Shown here piece after piece: positions 52,625 to 62,899 of a stretch of DNA of 64,000 nt. The notes under the pieces were generated by a model. That model searched no databases. It saw nothing but the letters and a program-made list of their open reading frames with translations, and was not told the DNA's origin. The stretch is taken from assembly GCA_963575745.1 (NCBI GenBank), contig CAUYUJ010003381.1, positions 189,501-253,500 on the forward strand, given 5' to 3'. The position numbers were made by a program, and so were the translations under genes. Source of the DNA: Prorocentrum cordatum. Taxonomy: Eukaryota; Sar; Dinophyceae; Prorocentrales; Prorocentraceae. The stretch's first letter is position 1, and every line of letters begins with the position of its first letter.

Positions 52625-52942
52625 ACCTCCTCCCCCTCCTCCTCCTCCTCCCCCTCCTCTTCCTCCTCCACCTCCCCCTCCTCCTCCTTCTCCTCCTCCC
52701 CTCCTCCTCCTCCTCCCCTCCCTCCTCCTCCTCCTCCTCCTCCTCCTCCTCCTCCTCCTCCTCCTCCTCCTCCTCCTCCTCCTCCTCCTCCTCCTCTCCT
52801 TCCTCCTCCTCCTCCTCCTCCTCCTCCTCCTCCTCCTCCTCCTTCCTCCTCCTCCCCCTCCTCTTCCTCCTCCCCCTCCTCCTCCTCCTCCCCCTCCTCC
52901 TCCTCCTCCTCCTACTCCTCCTCCTCCTCCTCCTCCTCCTCG
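52625..52942. repeat. Long (CTC)n tract
   Basis: About 320 bp of CTC/CCTC with few interruptions, the longest such tract in the window, ending close to the acceptor at 52952. Confidence 0.95.
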
Positions 52943-52952
52943 GGCCCCGCAG

Positions 52953-53040
52953 AGCCCGACGCCGAGATCCTGGCGCCGTTGCTTCTCCCTCGCGACGGGC
53001 AGTGTATCCCAGATTCGGCCCCCAGGGACCTCGCCGAGGG
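52953..53040 (+). CDS. Possible HEAT-like exon fragment
   Basis: After GGGCCCCGCAG: EPDAEILAPLLLPRDGQ, then PRDLAEGAG, resembling one HEAT helix and its loop. Short and uncertain. Confidence 0.35.
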
Positions 53041-53137
53041 GGCCGGGGGCCGAGTTGTCAGCATCGTTTCACGGGCCCCTGTCCCTTTCTTAAGCAGTGG
53101 CGAAGCGTCTTGGCATGCGTATAGCCGTACCAAGCAA

Positions 53138-53285
53138 TGTTCTGAGAACCTCTTGTGTGGTTTCCACTGGACTTTCTTAGAACATGTCTGGCGGAGCCTG
53201 TCTTGTTTTATCACATCGGGCCTATGTTCTAAGATCAGCGCGTTTGTTCTTAGCACATTTCTGGGTTCTAAGAACATTTCGTGGT
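53138..53285. promoter_or_regulatory. Cluster of TTCTNAGAAC palindromic words
   Basis: ATGTTCTGAGAAC (53138), TTTCTTAGAACATG (53183), TATGTTCTAAGATC (53222), TTGTTCTTAGCAC (53246) and GGTTCTAAGAACAT (53266) lie within 150 bp. The spacing varies, so this is not a simple tandem repeat. Function unknown. Confidence 0.5.
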
Positions 53286-54162
53286 AGGACTATAGGAGTG
53301 CCGGGACGGTCGGTCCCTGCTCAATTTTCTTCATCCACACCCCCGCCATCCCACCATCCCAGTTGGGGATAGACCAACCCCTCGGAATCCGGAGGAAACG
53401 GCCTGTTTCCCCATCTAGGGGTTCAATGAGCCAGAGGGGCCCGGGCCACGCATATGGGGATAGGAGTCGGTTCAACGATGTTCAAGGGCTGCTCCTAGAT
53501 GTGCCGCTATCGCTACCCACTCCTCGTCGCCACGACTGGATTCGCGTGGAGATTCTGGTCAGGACGGGCCCCAGGAGAGGTCCGGGGAGTAGCAGCATCG
53601 GCATCGTTTCGCTCCCCGTCTGGGGGGCCGTCTTCGTGCTCAGGGACGGTCAGACATGGATCTGTGAAGTTCGACGCTGAGGTACATGCAAGGACCACTT
53701 GGGTCGTGCTCAGGGACAGTCAGACATGGATCTGTGAAGTTCGACGCTGAGGTACATGCAAGGACCACTTGGGGCTCAAGAGGGGCTCCTGTTTTCAGGG
53801 CGTTCCTCGGGTTTGGGTCGGGAGCCCCTGTCGTGGCCGAGGCTCGCCGTGGCCAGGAAAGCCCCTTCGTGCCTCATTAAGCCCTCCCCCTGGTCGCAAG
53901 ACTTGGATCGCTCTCAAGAGTGTTTTTTTTTTATATCTCTCTCTCTCTCTCTCTATATATAGTACAGGCGCTCGCAAAACACGCGTCACCGAAAGAACAG
54001 GCTGCAGTCGAATGGCGCCGACGCAAGCCGAAAAGCACACCTCATTTCTTCTCCGGGTCCTGGAACACTCTGGATTCTGAGTGCCTAGCGAGTCGGTTAC
54101 ACCAGCGCGGGCCACTGCGCCACAGCAGTGACAAACGACTATGCAACGGTGCTGTTCCCAAA
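53286..54162. other. No gene recognised; 71-bp duplication
   Basis: GTCAGACATGGATCTGTGAAG to CAAGGACCACTTGGG is present twice (53650 and 53719). (CT)n lies at 53936-53955. A changed copy of the CTGGATTCG block lies at 53535. No exon is supported. Confidence 0.5.
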
Positions 54163-54344
54163 CAGGACCGTTTTTAGTACATGCTCCGCGTGCGGATCAT
54201 GTGTTACAAATGCAGGGATTTAGCATAAAAAACAACGATACGTTCATGCACACATTTATCCAGAAGTTGTTCATGTATTAAAACTCCCATGGTTTGTTTG
54301 TTTCTTTGTTTGAAAACAGATCCTATGTATTAAAAACTGCCCTG
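54163..54344. mobile_element. MITE, family M3 (copy 2)
   Basis: CAGGACCGTTTTTAGTACATG at the left and CATGTATTAAA... then TTAAAAACTGCCCTG at the right. The interior shares GCTCCGCGTGCGGATCA and AAAAACAACGAT with 47538-47701. The flanking TA has been lost. Confidence 0.8.
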
Positions 54345-55030
54345 TGGAGGAGCCTCCTGGACCATCTTGCGAGAACCGGGTGCACGAGCCGCAAGAGGCA
54401 CGGGGGACGGGCGTCTGAGCGACGGCAAGACGATGTTCTCCTCCTCCTCCTCCTCCTCCTCCTCCTCCTTCCCCTCCTCCTCCTCCTCCTCCTCCTCCTC
54501 CTCCTCCTCCTCCTCCTCCTCCGACCGCCACAAAACATCGAGGCATTGAGGACCAAGCCTGGCTCGTCGGTCTCGGCCCCCTGGAGGGCCGGCTGGCCCG
54601 AGGGGGGATCGCGCGAGGGGCCCCAGGGCCGAGGTTGAGCGGAACTGCCCATCGGCCGTTGAAAGTATGCAGTTTGGATTCCCAGGTTCCAACTCACTTT
54701 AAGCGCCGCCCTACTTCAATGACAGAGCGGCTTCACCTTTCCCGTCCTTCTTTGGGGGCGGACGGAACCCACATTTTTTTTCAACGCCGTCCTACTCCAT
54801 GGTTCTAGCTACTTCTTCCGACCGATGGGTACGGTAGGTCCGTGTCGCGTCGACCGGCGGCGACCCCGCCAGCGGCGTTCAACGTCGAACGCCGCTGGCG
54901 ACCCAGGATCGTTCGATGTGGAACGATTTGGACGTTTCGGATAAGGCTGATCGTCCAGGGCTGAGCGATCCCCGCGGTGTCAGGAACCAGCGCCGAAGTC
55001 GGCACGACACGAGCTTGACGTCATCGAAAG
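54345..55030. other. CTC tract and unclassified DNA
   Basis: (CTC)n at 54438-54520. GGCGTTCAACGTCGAACGCC-type foldback at 54868-54898; related CGTTCAAGGTTGAACG at 61652. No exon recognised. Confidence 0.45.
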
Positions 55031-55462
55031 CAGTCGACCCGCATGAGAAGGACGAGCAAACCTCTCCCAGGGTGCCCTGCAGGGCCTGGCCCCTTCCGGC
55101 CCGTCCTCGGCCACTCTCGCGGGACGCGCCCCGCTCGAAGGTCGTCAGCGTGGCCCCCTACAGGCCCTCTTGTTAAGTCGGGCCTGTCCCTCTACAGGGG
55201 GGATCTTAATTCAGAAATAGTCGCAAAAATTAGTCTGGGGACGATCTTTGGAGCATTTTCGTTAACCACAGGGGGGATATTAATTCAGAAATAGTCACAA
55301 AACTTAGTCTGGGGACGATCTTTGGAGCTTTTTTTCAAAACCATTTGGGAGTATGTGTTGGGTGCGTTTGGTTTTTCTTCGTCCAAAACCCTCCTGTTGG
55401 GGGGACAGGCCCGACCTAACCCTTTCGTCCTTGCCGCGCATCTTGATTCTACGGGTTGGCTG
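55031..55462 (+). mobile_element. Family M2 element interrupted by an M6 element
   Basis: CAGTCGACCCGCATGAGAAG at the left and CTACGGGTTGGCTG at the right match the M2 ends. The body (CCACTCTCGCGGGACGCGCC) matches 45870. The M6 element 55177-55415 lies inside, flanked by TTAA and CTAA. Confidence 0.75.
55177..55415. mobile_element. Family M6 element (copy 3)
   Basis: Ends GTCGGGCCTGTCCCTCTACA and GGGGGGACAGGCCCGAC. Inside, a segment with AATTCAGAAATAGTC and CTGGGGACGATCTTTGGAGC is duplicated at about 73-bp spacing. Confidence 0.8.
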
Positions 55463-56046
55463 CATGTCCTCGTCCGTGCCCTCGCTGTCTGGCCGCTGCC
55501 GCCCTCTCCCCTGCCGCTGGCCCCGGCGAGGTTTTTGGGGAGAGGGTGCCGACACGCGCCCAGAGCCGAGCAAGGCATGCGGGCGCACACCAGACCTGTC
55601 TGGCAGATGCTCTGGGGGTGGGAGGTCTTCAGGAGGGGACAAAAACACAGACACAATTAATCGTCGATTCCCAGGAAAATATGGAAAATACGGACAACGG
55701 GGGGGAAGACGAAATTCCGAAGAAATATGGGAAAATATTGGGAATCCTGTTATTTGTGTGTATTTATGTGTGTGTCCCGAGGCCCCTTCAGGTCTGTGCT
55801 CAGCACCCACCGCTCCACGACGTGTTGTTTCACCGAGGCTGCAGGGTGGGCCCCTTCTCCCTGCTCGGCTCCAGCGGGAGGCACCCATGCTGAAGCGCGC
55901 CGTGCTGCCTGGATGCCGAGGCAGCATCCCACGGGTGCGTTCGGCGCGGAGCGTGCGCGCAGGCTCGCCCCGTATCCGTGGGATCGCGGCTGAGGGGTCC
56001 CGGGCGCGAGGCCGTCTGTCTTAGGGACTTGTCTCGCGCGCGTGCG
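55463..56046. other. No gene; contains a family P repeat
   Basis: 55637-55790 is family P (CACAGACACAATTAATCGTC, GGAAAATATGGAAAATACGG and TTTGTGTGTATTTATGTGTG). The rest is unclassified. Confidence 0.6.
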
Positions 56047-56255
56047 AGGTGCGCCAGAACGCGGCCTTCGCCCTCGGGAGGATGCTGAAGACAGAGCGCC
56101 CAGGTCTGGGGATCTCCGTGGGCGAGGACGGCTGCAAGCGGCGGCGCACGCACCTCACCCAGAGGGAGGCGGTGGAGCCGATTGCCCGGCGCGTCGCGCG
56201 CCTGCTCGCCGATCCGGACGACGATTGCAAGTATTGGGCCGTTGAGGCGCTGGGG
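56047..56255 (+). CDS. HEAT-repeat exon
   Basis: EVRQNAAFALGRMLKTERPG, a charged insertion (ISVGEDGCKRRRTH), then VEPIARRVARLLADPDDD and CKYWAVEALG: the end of one HEAT unit and most of another. A GGGTATCC donor is possible at 56255. It probably belongs with the other HEAT exons in this region. Confidence 0.6.
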
Positions 56256-57561
56256 TATCCAGAGCGCTTCGCGGCACCACGTCGGGGCCCAGAAACCGTG
56301 GCAGGGTACTCAGTGCGCCTCCTGCGATCGTCGTCCACCGATGGGTTCCCAGCATCTTGTTCATGCGCCGAAGTCGTCCTGATCGTGTGGGCCAGAAGGG
56401 CATCCATGGCGTTGGCTGGACCAGCGCCTGCAGTCCTAGTCGATACTCACGATCACGGCGATGCTGTCCACAGCGATGATAATGACGACGAGCGGGGTAT
56501 AATTGAGCTTAACGTCGCCACTTCCACGATGACGGCTATGTCGATGTCAAGTTTGAAGAGCATGATGATGGTGATGATGATGACGGTTTTGTGGACAACG
56601 TTCAGGGTAAGTTTCATGATCTGCGTGAACGTGATGACGGCGACGATGGCAATGAATGGTGTGATAAAGGCGATGTTGTTGAAAGTAACGACCATGTCGT
56701 AGATGGGGTGTTGGCGACATATTGCAGTGGGGAGTTCGAGCATTGAACACGTCAAGTGCGACATCAATTTTGCAACACTTCTATTGTCTACGTCCGAATC
56801 CTGTAGGCAGAGGATGAGACTGGGGCAGCATCACGAGGACGGCGAGGTTTTTCGAGGCCTTCTTCGGGGCCTCACCTGAGCCACCCTAGCTACCCCGCGG
56901 CGCCCCTGCTGCAATCGGGGGACAGCCCAGAGCAGCTGGGGCGCTGAGGCACAAAACCAGCTGTTCCTGTGGTCCCGCCGTGGGAACTCCCATAGCCCAT
57001 CTCGCGGTAGACACAACGGGATCAGAAGAACCAAGAAATGATCTGCATCGAGCGATCCCGAACCAGGATCGCGAGACGGGGTCCCCAGGGAGCACCGTGC
57101 CCTTTGGGGCTTGGCGGCCGCGGCATGCGAACGCCATGCGTCAGAACGCGAGGCGGGATCCCCAGGGAGCCCGGGGACCTCTGGGACCTGGCGGCCGCGG
57201 CAGGCAGTGTGTGCGAGGCGGGCTGGGAGTTCTGTTCTCCCAAACTCCTGCTCCTCCTCCCCTCCTCCTCCCTCTCCTCCTCCTCCTCCTCCTCCTCCTC
57301 CTCCTCCTCCTCCTCCTCCTCCTGGGCGGCGGGGGGGGGGGGACGACACGGCCAGGATGCCGCCGCAGGAGAGACGGCGCGGGGAGTGCGTCCCTCGCCC
57401 AAACTCGTCGCGTGGGGATCAAGAGGCACGCCGATGATGGCCAAACGGCAGACAGGCACGGAGCTTCACTGCCCGGCGCCCAGGGGGCTGGCGGCTCTGG
57501 GCGAGGTGTCCAGGCCCTTCTTGCAGGAGGCGCGGGGAGAACACCGAAAACGGCATCAACA
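56256..57561. other. Intron-like DNA
   Basis: GATGATG-rich stretch at 56450-56700. (CTC)n at 57260-57322. A near-duplicate pair around CGGGGTCCCCAGGGAGCAC and CGGGATCCCCAGGGAGCCC lies at 57075 and 57150. No exon recognised with confidence. Confidence 0.45.
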
Positions 57562-59491
57562 TTCGAGTAGGGGGTCGACAACAGGATTGATTTACACTAA
57601 ACTCGATTGTTTCGTCGAATATACGGAACATGCGCATAGTGCATATCTATATAAGTATATAGATGTTTGCACCCCCCCCAAGATCATACATTTTATCATG
57701 ATTCGTATTCACGTTCATCATCTTCGTATTCATCCTTCCCTTCTCCCCTTCTCCAAACACATTTCTTCCTCCTCGCCCATCCTCCTCCTCCTCATTCTCC
57801 TTTCCGCTTCCTCCTCTTTGTAGTAACACAAAATGCAAGAAAACACAGTGTTTGGCGCCCTCGATGCAAGGAATCGCTGTGTATTGTTGTGTTGTTGTTT
57901 TTTGTCTAGGATGCAAGGAAACACTGTGTATGTTTGGTTATTTAGTTTTTTTTTTGGTTTTGGAAGCTCTAGTGCTCCCCGCGGCCTCCTCCCAGCCTCC
58001 TCTTTTCCTTTTCCTCCTCCTTGTTGCAAAGCAAGAGAACCAAGCATACACAGTGGTTGGCGCCCTCGATGCAAGGAAACGCTGCGTATGTTGTTGTTCT
58101 TGTGTTTTGGGTTTGGGGTACAAGGAAACATTGTGTTTTTTTTTGGTTTTGGAAGCTCTAGTGCTCCCCGCGGCCTCCTCCCAGCACCTCCTCCTTTTTT
58201 GTTTCCTCCTCCTTGTTGCAAAGCAAGAGAACCAAACATACACAGTGTTTGGCGCCCTCGATGCAAGGAATCGCTGTGTATTGTTGTGTTGTTGTTTTTT
58301 GTCTAGGATGCAAGGAAACACTGTGTATGTTTGGTTATTTAGTTTTTTTTTTGGTTTTGGAAGCTCTAGTGCTCCCCGCGGCCTCCTCCCAGCACCTCCT
58401 CCTTTTTTGTTTCCTCCTCCTTGTTGCAAAGCAAGAGAACCAAACATACACAGTGTTTGGCGCCCTCGATGCAAGGAAACGCTGCGTTTTTTTTTTTTTT
58501 TGTTTTTTTTTATTTTTATTTTTTTTTCTGGTTTTGGGGTACACGGAAACATTGTGAATAGTTTGTTTTTGTTTTGCAAGCTCAAGTGCTCCCCGCGGCC
58601 TCCTCCCAGCACCTCCTCCTTTCCTTTCCTCCTCTCTGTTGCAAAGCAAGAAGACCAAACATACACAGTGTGTGGCGCCCTCGGTGCAAGGAAACGCTGT
58701 GTATGCTTGGTTGTTCTTGTTTTTGTTGGGGGGGTTTGGGATACAAGGACACACTGCGTATGTTTTGGTATTTTGGTTGCTTGGGTTTGGGAGCTCCGGA
58801 AAATAAGGAGGAGGTGTTGGGGGGAGGCCGCGGGGAGCACTTGGGCTTGCAAGCCCCCAGACAGAAAAACCAGAATAGCCCCAAATACACCATGTTTCCC
58901 TGCATCCTCAACAAACAAAAAACCAGAAACAACTAAACTACACAGCGTTTCCTTGCACCGAGGGCGCCACACGCTGTGTATGTTTGGCTTTCTTGCTTTG
59001 CAACCAGGAGGAGGACAAGAAAAGAGGAGGTGCTGGCGGGGAGGCCGCGGGGAGCACTTGAGCTTCCAAAACCCATAAAACCAAATAACAAAACATACAC
59101 AGTGGTTCCTTGCATCCTAGACCCCCAAAAAACAGAACAACCGTACATACACAGCGTTTCCTTGCATTGAGGTCGCCAAACACTATGTATGTTTGTTTTT
59201 TTGTGTTTTCATAAAGAGGAGGAAACGGAAAGGATAATGCGGAGGAGGAGGATGGGCGAGGAGGAGGAGGAAGAGGAACTGTGTTTGGAGAAGGTGGAGG
59301 ACGGAAGAAGGGAAGGGAAGGATGAATGAGAAGATGAATAACGTGAATACGATTCAAGATACAATGAATGATTTTCTTGGGGGCATATATATATACTATA
59401 TATACACACACGAACAGTATACGTATTGTGTTGCAGGCTCGACGAGAGAATTTGGGGCAGATCCATTCTGTAGTCGACCCCTCTGCTCGAA
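57562..59491. mobile_element. 1.9-kb foldback element with long inverted arms
   Basis: Starts TTCGAGTAGGGGGTCGAC and ends, inverted, TTCGAGCAGAGGGGTCGAC. The arms stay alignable inward for several hundred bases (for example CGTATTCACGTTCATCATCTT / CGTATTCACGTTATTCATCTT and CTTTCCGCTTCCTCCTCTTT / CTTTCCGTTTCCTCCTCTTT). The middle is a tandem array of about 200-bp units (GCAAGGAAACGCTG, GCTCCCCGCGGCCTCCTCCC, GAACCAAACATACACAGTG) that switches orientation near 58800. Long frames across it are artefacts. Confidence 0.85.
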
Positions 59492-59582
59492 CCATGAGTC
59501 TCTTCGGAGGACCGCTCGGACCTCCCCGGGTCGGCGCTGGGCTCCCCGGCGGCGCCTCCGGCGCCGCCACTCGAAGGGTTCA

Positions 59583-59864
59583 GTCGGGCGCGTCCCTCCA
59601 CCGGGGGAGGATTCAAACATAGTCAAACGATAGCCCAGGGGCGATCTTTCTGTCATGGGTTCAACTTCTTGGGGGATTTGTTGTGACTATGTCTGATTTG
59701 CCACTCAAGGGTCACGTCCCTCTAGCGGGGGAAGATTCAAAAATAGTCAAACAATAACATGGGGGCGATTTGTCTGCCATGTGTTGAACAAACATGTTGG
59801 GGGATTTGTTGTGACTAATTCTGATTTGCCTTCCCAAATCCGCCTGTAGGAGGACATGCCCGAC
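59583..59864. mobile_element. Family M6 element (copy 4)
   Basis: GTCGGGCGCGTCCCTCCACC at the left and TGTAGGAGGACATGCCCGAC at the right. An internal 120-bp segment (CGTCCCTC, AGTCAAACRATA, GGGGGATTTGTTGTGACTA) is present twice. Confidence 0.85.
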
Positions 59865-60037
59865 CTTCTTCGCGGGGCGCTCCGCGCGCCAGCATGCCCA
59901 CGAGGGGTCCGACGCCCGCGCGGATGCCTCTGAAGGCGCACGCCTACGTCTGGTGATCGTTCTTTTGTTCATTGCTTGGCCCATCGGCGCGGGCCCTCGC
60001 ACCCCCCACCCCCCCTTGGATCGAAGAAGAAAAACGC

Positions 60038-60201
60038 CATAAGCATAAACTTTTGGCGCTGCGCGCGGATTTCTTGGACCCGCACTGGGCCCCCTCCGCG
60101 GCGCCTCTGGCGCCGCCCTTAGCGCGGTCTGCGCGCCAGGGAGGCGGGTCTGGCGTAGATCCAAGAAATCCGCGCGGAGCGCCAAAAGGCATGTTTATGC
60201 A
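60038..60201. mobile_element. T-shaped foldback repeat (copy 2)
   Basis: Outer arms TTTTGGCGCTGCGCGCGGAT then TTCTTGGA and their inverse. The tip has GCGGCGCC, loop TCT, GGCGCCGC, and a weaker second hairpin AGCGCGGTCTGCGCGCC. Same architecture as 4583-4779. Confidence 0.75.
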
Positions 60202-60501
60202 GTCGTTTCCACTATTGGAGTGGATCTTAGCTTTTTGGGGGGGGCGCCTACTCCAAGCAGGTGAAGCCTCCCCCACAAAACGCACTCTTGCAGACAGCTG
60301 CCTTATGCAGAGAGCCGGAGCCAGACCCCCCCCCTTCCTCCCCCTCCTGGCCAGTGTCGAAACGCCGAATGAGCAAACGCCCACGAGGGCTGGAGCCAAA
60401 CCCCCCGCCCCCTTCGCCCCTCCTGCCCCCTTCTGGCCTCCTCCCCCCCCTGCCTGTGTCGGGCGGCGTCCACGGACCACCACGCCCGCCCTGTGCTGAA
60501 A

Positions 60502-60649
60502 TCGGGCACGTCCTTCTTCAGGAGGAATCTTCAAAACACATATTTTTGTTTAAAAAGCAGTATTGGGACAACATGTTGTTGATATGTTAAAGTTTTTGCT
60601 CGAGTCATTTCTATGTTTCCTCCCAAATCAGCCTGTAGACATGCCCGAC
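60502..60649. mobile_element. Family M6 element (copy 5, short)
   Basis: TCGGGCACGTCCTTCTTCAGG and CCTGTAGACATGCCCGA are the ends. GAAAT precedes the left end and follows the right end, possibly a target duplication. The interior is AT-rich. Confidence 0.75.
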
Positions 60650-60982
60650 CGAAATCTGGGCCCAGGGGGAGGTGCTCTACCGCCTCGCCCGTCGAGCAAC
60701 GGGAGGGCGCGGGCACCAGTCTCCTGGCCCCAGCCGGGCCTTGCCAGGATCGGCGAGGTGGGCAGTGGACGCCCCCTCTCAGGGGCAACAAAAAAGATGC
60801 ATCGACCACCACTCGCCCATCGATCGCCGATAGGGGTCTGATGGCCACACCCCGCCCAGGAACGTGCGGAGTTGCTAATATCATCGGGGGCCTCTCGCCG
60901 ATCTGTCGGCCGACGTTTCCCCTCGAGCTACTCCAGCCCCCCCCCATTGTGCCGTTGCCTCTCGCGACTGTTCCTCTTCCAG
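60650..60982. other. Intron-like DNA
   Basis: Unclassified. Ends in a CCTCTTCCAG acceptor. Confidence 0.4.
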
Positions 60983-61161
60983 AGGTGGCCGCGCTGCTGG
61001 GCAGCGACGACCCGGAGACCAAGCAGACCGCCGCGTGGGCGGTGGGCCAGATCGGCGGCGTGCCCGCGGCGGTGGCGGCCAGGCTGGCGCAGCTGCTGGC
61101 CGGCGACCAGCCCGCGGGCCCCCGCTGGTTTGCGACCGAGGCCCTGGGCGAGCTGGGCGAC
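60983..61161 (+). CDS. HEAT-repeat exon
   Basis: EVAALLGSDDPETKQTAAWA, VGQIGGVPAAVAARLAQLLA and FATEALGELGD: two HEAT units with the canonical D-P-E loop and A-x-x-A-L-G helices. Acceptor TTCCTCTTCCAG; donor GTCGGG at 61162. A foldback element (61197) follows within 40 bp of the donor. Confidence 0.7.
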
Positions 61162-61196
61162 GTCGGGACGGAAGGGCAGGGAGGTCATCAACTCCT

Positions 61197-61313
61197 GGCC
61201 TTCCACAAGGGGGCCGAGCAGACGGGGTCGGAGGATCGCGCCGCATCGCCGATGCATCGGCGATGCGGCTCGATCCTCCGTGCCCGTCTGCTCGGACCCC
61301 ATGTGGGGAGGCC
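61197..61313. mobile_element. Foldback element, family F (copy E)
   Basis: GGCCTTCCACAAGGGGGCCG then AGCAGACGGGG, inverted at the right (GGCCTCCCCACATGGGGTCC then GAGCAGACGGG). The core is GCATCGCCGATGCATCGGCG. 117 bp, lying in the intron directly behind the HEAT exon. Confidence 0.8.
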
Positions 61314-61828
61314 TTGATACACATGACCTGTCGAAGGTCCGCACGGAGTTCTAGGGTCGGGGGTGGACGTCCCCCGGCGCCGACCCCAGAGACCCGCGCA
61401 GACCTGCACAAGCTTGCAGCGCGGGTGGGGCCGCGAGAAGCCCTCTCAAGGAACCAATGCCTGCAAATACGAACCTGGGGTGCACTGAACCCCAGAGCAC
61501 TCTGAATGCAGCAGCGTCTTAGCGCCCGCGGAAGTCACCGCGGAGAAATCCGAGGTGCCCTGACGAGCAGCATGCGTTTTTTTTGATGAGCGGTCACACT
61601 GTACGGCAGATTCGCGTCGCGTCGACGCGGTTGCGACCCCGCCACGGGCGTTCAAGGTTGAACGCCGCCAGTGGCCCAGAATCAGCGATTGCTTGCAGCA
61701 GGAGTCATTCCGGATCAACCGACTCCAGGAGTTGTCCAGATCACATCAGAGGACGCCAAACCTTTTTTTTTTTTTTTTTTTTTTTTTTCTGATGACTCGG
61801 GTACACAAACACGAAATTGCGGTAATCT
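61314..61828. other. Intron-like DNA with a T run
   Basis: CGTTCAAGGTTGAACG foldback at 61652 and a T27-type homopolymer at 61762-61788. No exon recognised. Confidence 0.45.
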
Positions 61829-61950
61829 AAGCCTCCCGAGCGGGGACCGAGTAGATGGTGTCGGAGGATCGCGCCGCATCGCCGATGCATCGGCGGTGCG
61901 GCTCGATGCCGGCGTCGCCGATGCATCGCCGACGTCGCCGATGCATCGGG
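61829..61950. mobile_element. Foldback element, family F (copy F, right end lost)
   Basis: AAGCCTCCCGAGCGGGGACC at the left, then GTGTCGGAGGATCGCGCCGC, two GCCGATGCATCG cores and CGCCGACGTCGCC. The inverted right end is missing. Confidence 0.65.
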
Positions 61951-62106
61951 CGCCGCTGCATCCGGCCAAATCCTGTCCCGTATGGCTCAACATCCGCTTT
62001 GATCTCGGGCTCCATCTGGCCCGACCCCGCTCGGCGGCCCCTCCGTCGGTCTTCCTAGCCCTCAGCACTGGTCGCGCGGAGGCCTCCCAGGAGTTGCCTC
62101 CTTGCG

Positions 62107-62265
62107 TCTATTCAGGAGGGGGAAAAACACACAGACACAATTAATCGGCGATTCCCAGAAAATATATGAAAGTATGGGAAGTGGGGGGAAGACAAAAACC
62201 CAGAAAATATAGGAAAATATGGGGGATCATTTTATTTGTGTGTATTTATTTGTGTGTCCCAGTTC
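62107..62265 (+). repeat. Family P repeat (copy 4, most complete)
   Basis: GAAAAACACACAGACACAAT at the left, then AAAATATATGAAAGTATGGG, GAAGACAAAAACCCAGAAAA, and TTTGTGTGTATTTATTTGTG at the right. Confidence 0.8.
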
Positions 62266-62509
62266 CCCTTCATCTATGCCTTCTCCCGGCGCACGGTCAA
62301 CACGCACCCATACCCACAGGGGGGACGGAGGGGGCCGTGGGTGCGTGTTGTCAGATGGGGGCCCCCGCTCGAACGGGAGCCTCCCACGGGGGTCCGACGT
62401 TCCCCACCCAGACCCGTAGCCAGTCCTCCTCCCTCCGACCCCCCTTTATGGGTATGGGGGTGCGCTGTTGGTTCGTCACCGCACAGAACAGACGAGGGGC
62501 TTTCCAAAG

Positions 62510-62642
62510 CCACCAGTGCGTCCTTCCCCTTCGGCCCGCCCGTGGCCGCTTCCGCGGGCCGCGCCCCGCCCGCAGAGTGTCCACATGGCCGTCCAGGGCC
62601 CCTGCATCCCTGTCGCGCGTCCTTGTGACACGGGTTGGCTGC
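62510..62642 (+). mobile_element. Family M2 element (partial)
   Basis: Right end ACACGGGTTGGCTG and body CGTGGCCGCTTCCGCGGGCC align with M2. The left end is not clear. Confidence 0.6.
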
Positions 62643-62689
62643 CAGCGTTCGCGCGACGACCTCGCAGGAGCTGCCTCCCAACTTTTCAT

Positions 62690-62877
62690 GCCCTCTCCTG
62701 CCCTTCTACCGGAAGCCCTTCGCGGGCGAGATCGCCAGGCTGCTGCAGGACCCCAGCGCGGAGCTCCGGGCGGTCGCCGCGCGGGCCCTGGGGCAGCTCT
62801 GCGCCGGGTCGCCGGGCCGCGCCTCCGAGCTGGCGCCCCTGCTGCGAGACAGCGACGCGTCCGTGCAGGCAGCCAGG
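62690..62877 (+). CDS. HEAT-repeat exon
   Basis: PFAGEIARLLQDPSAELRAV, AARALGQLCAG, then ASELAPLLRDSDASVQAA: one complete HEAT unit and the start of another. The frame stays open upstream to a possible acceptor near 62660. A foldback element begins 23 bp after the exon. Confidence 0.65.
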
Positions 62878-62899
62878 GTCGAAGAAGACAACCTTCGGG

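Noticed and set aside
57852-59078. 408-codon frame with repeated cysteines
   Set aside because: Translation of the tandem array in the foldback element; both orientations are equally open.
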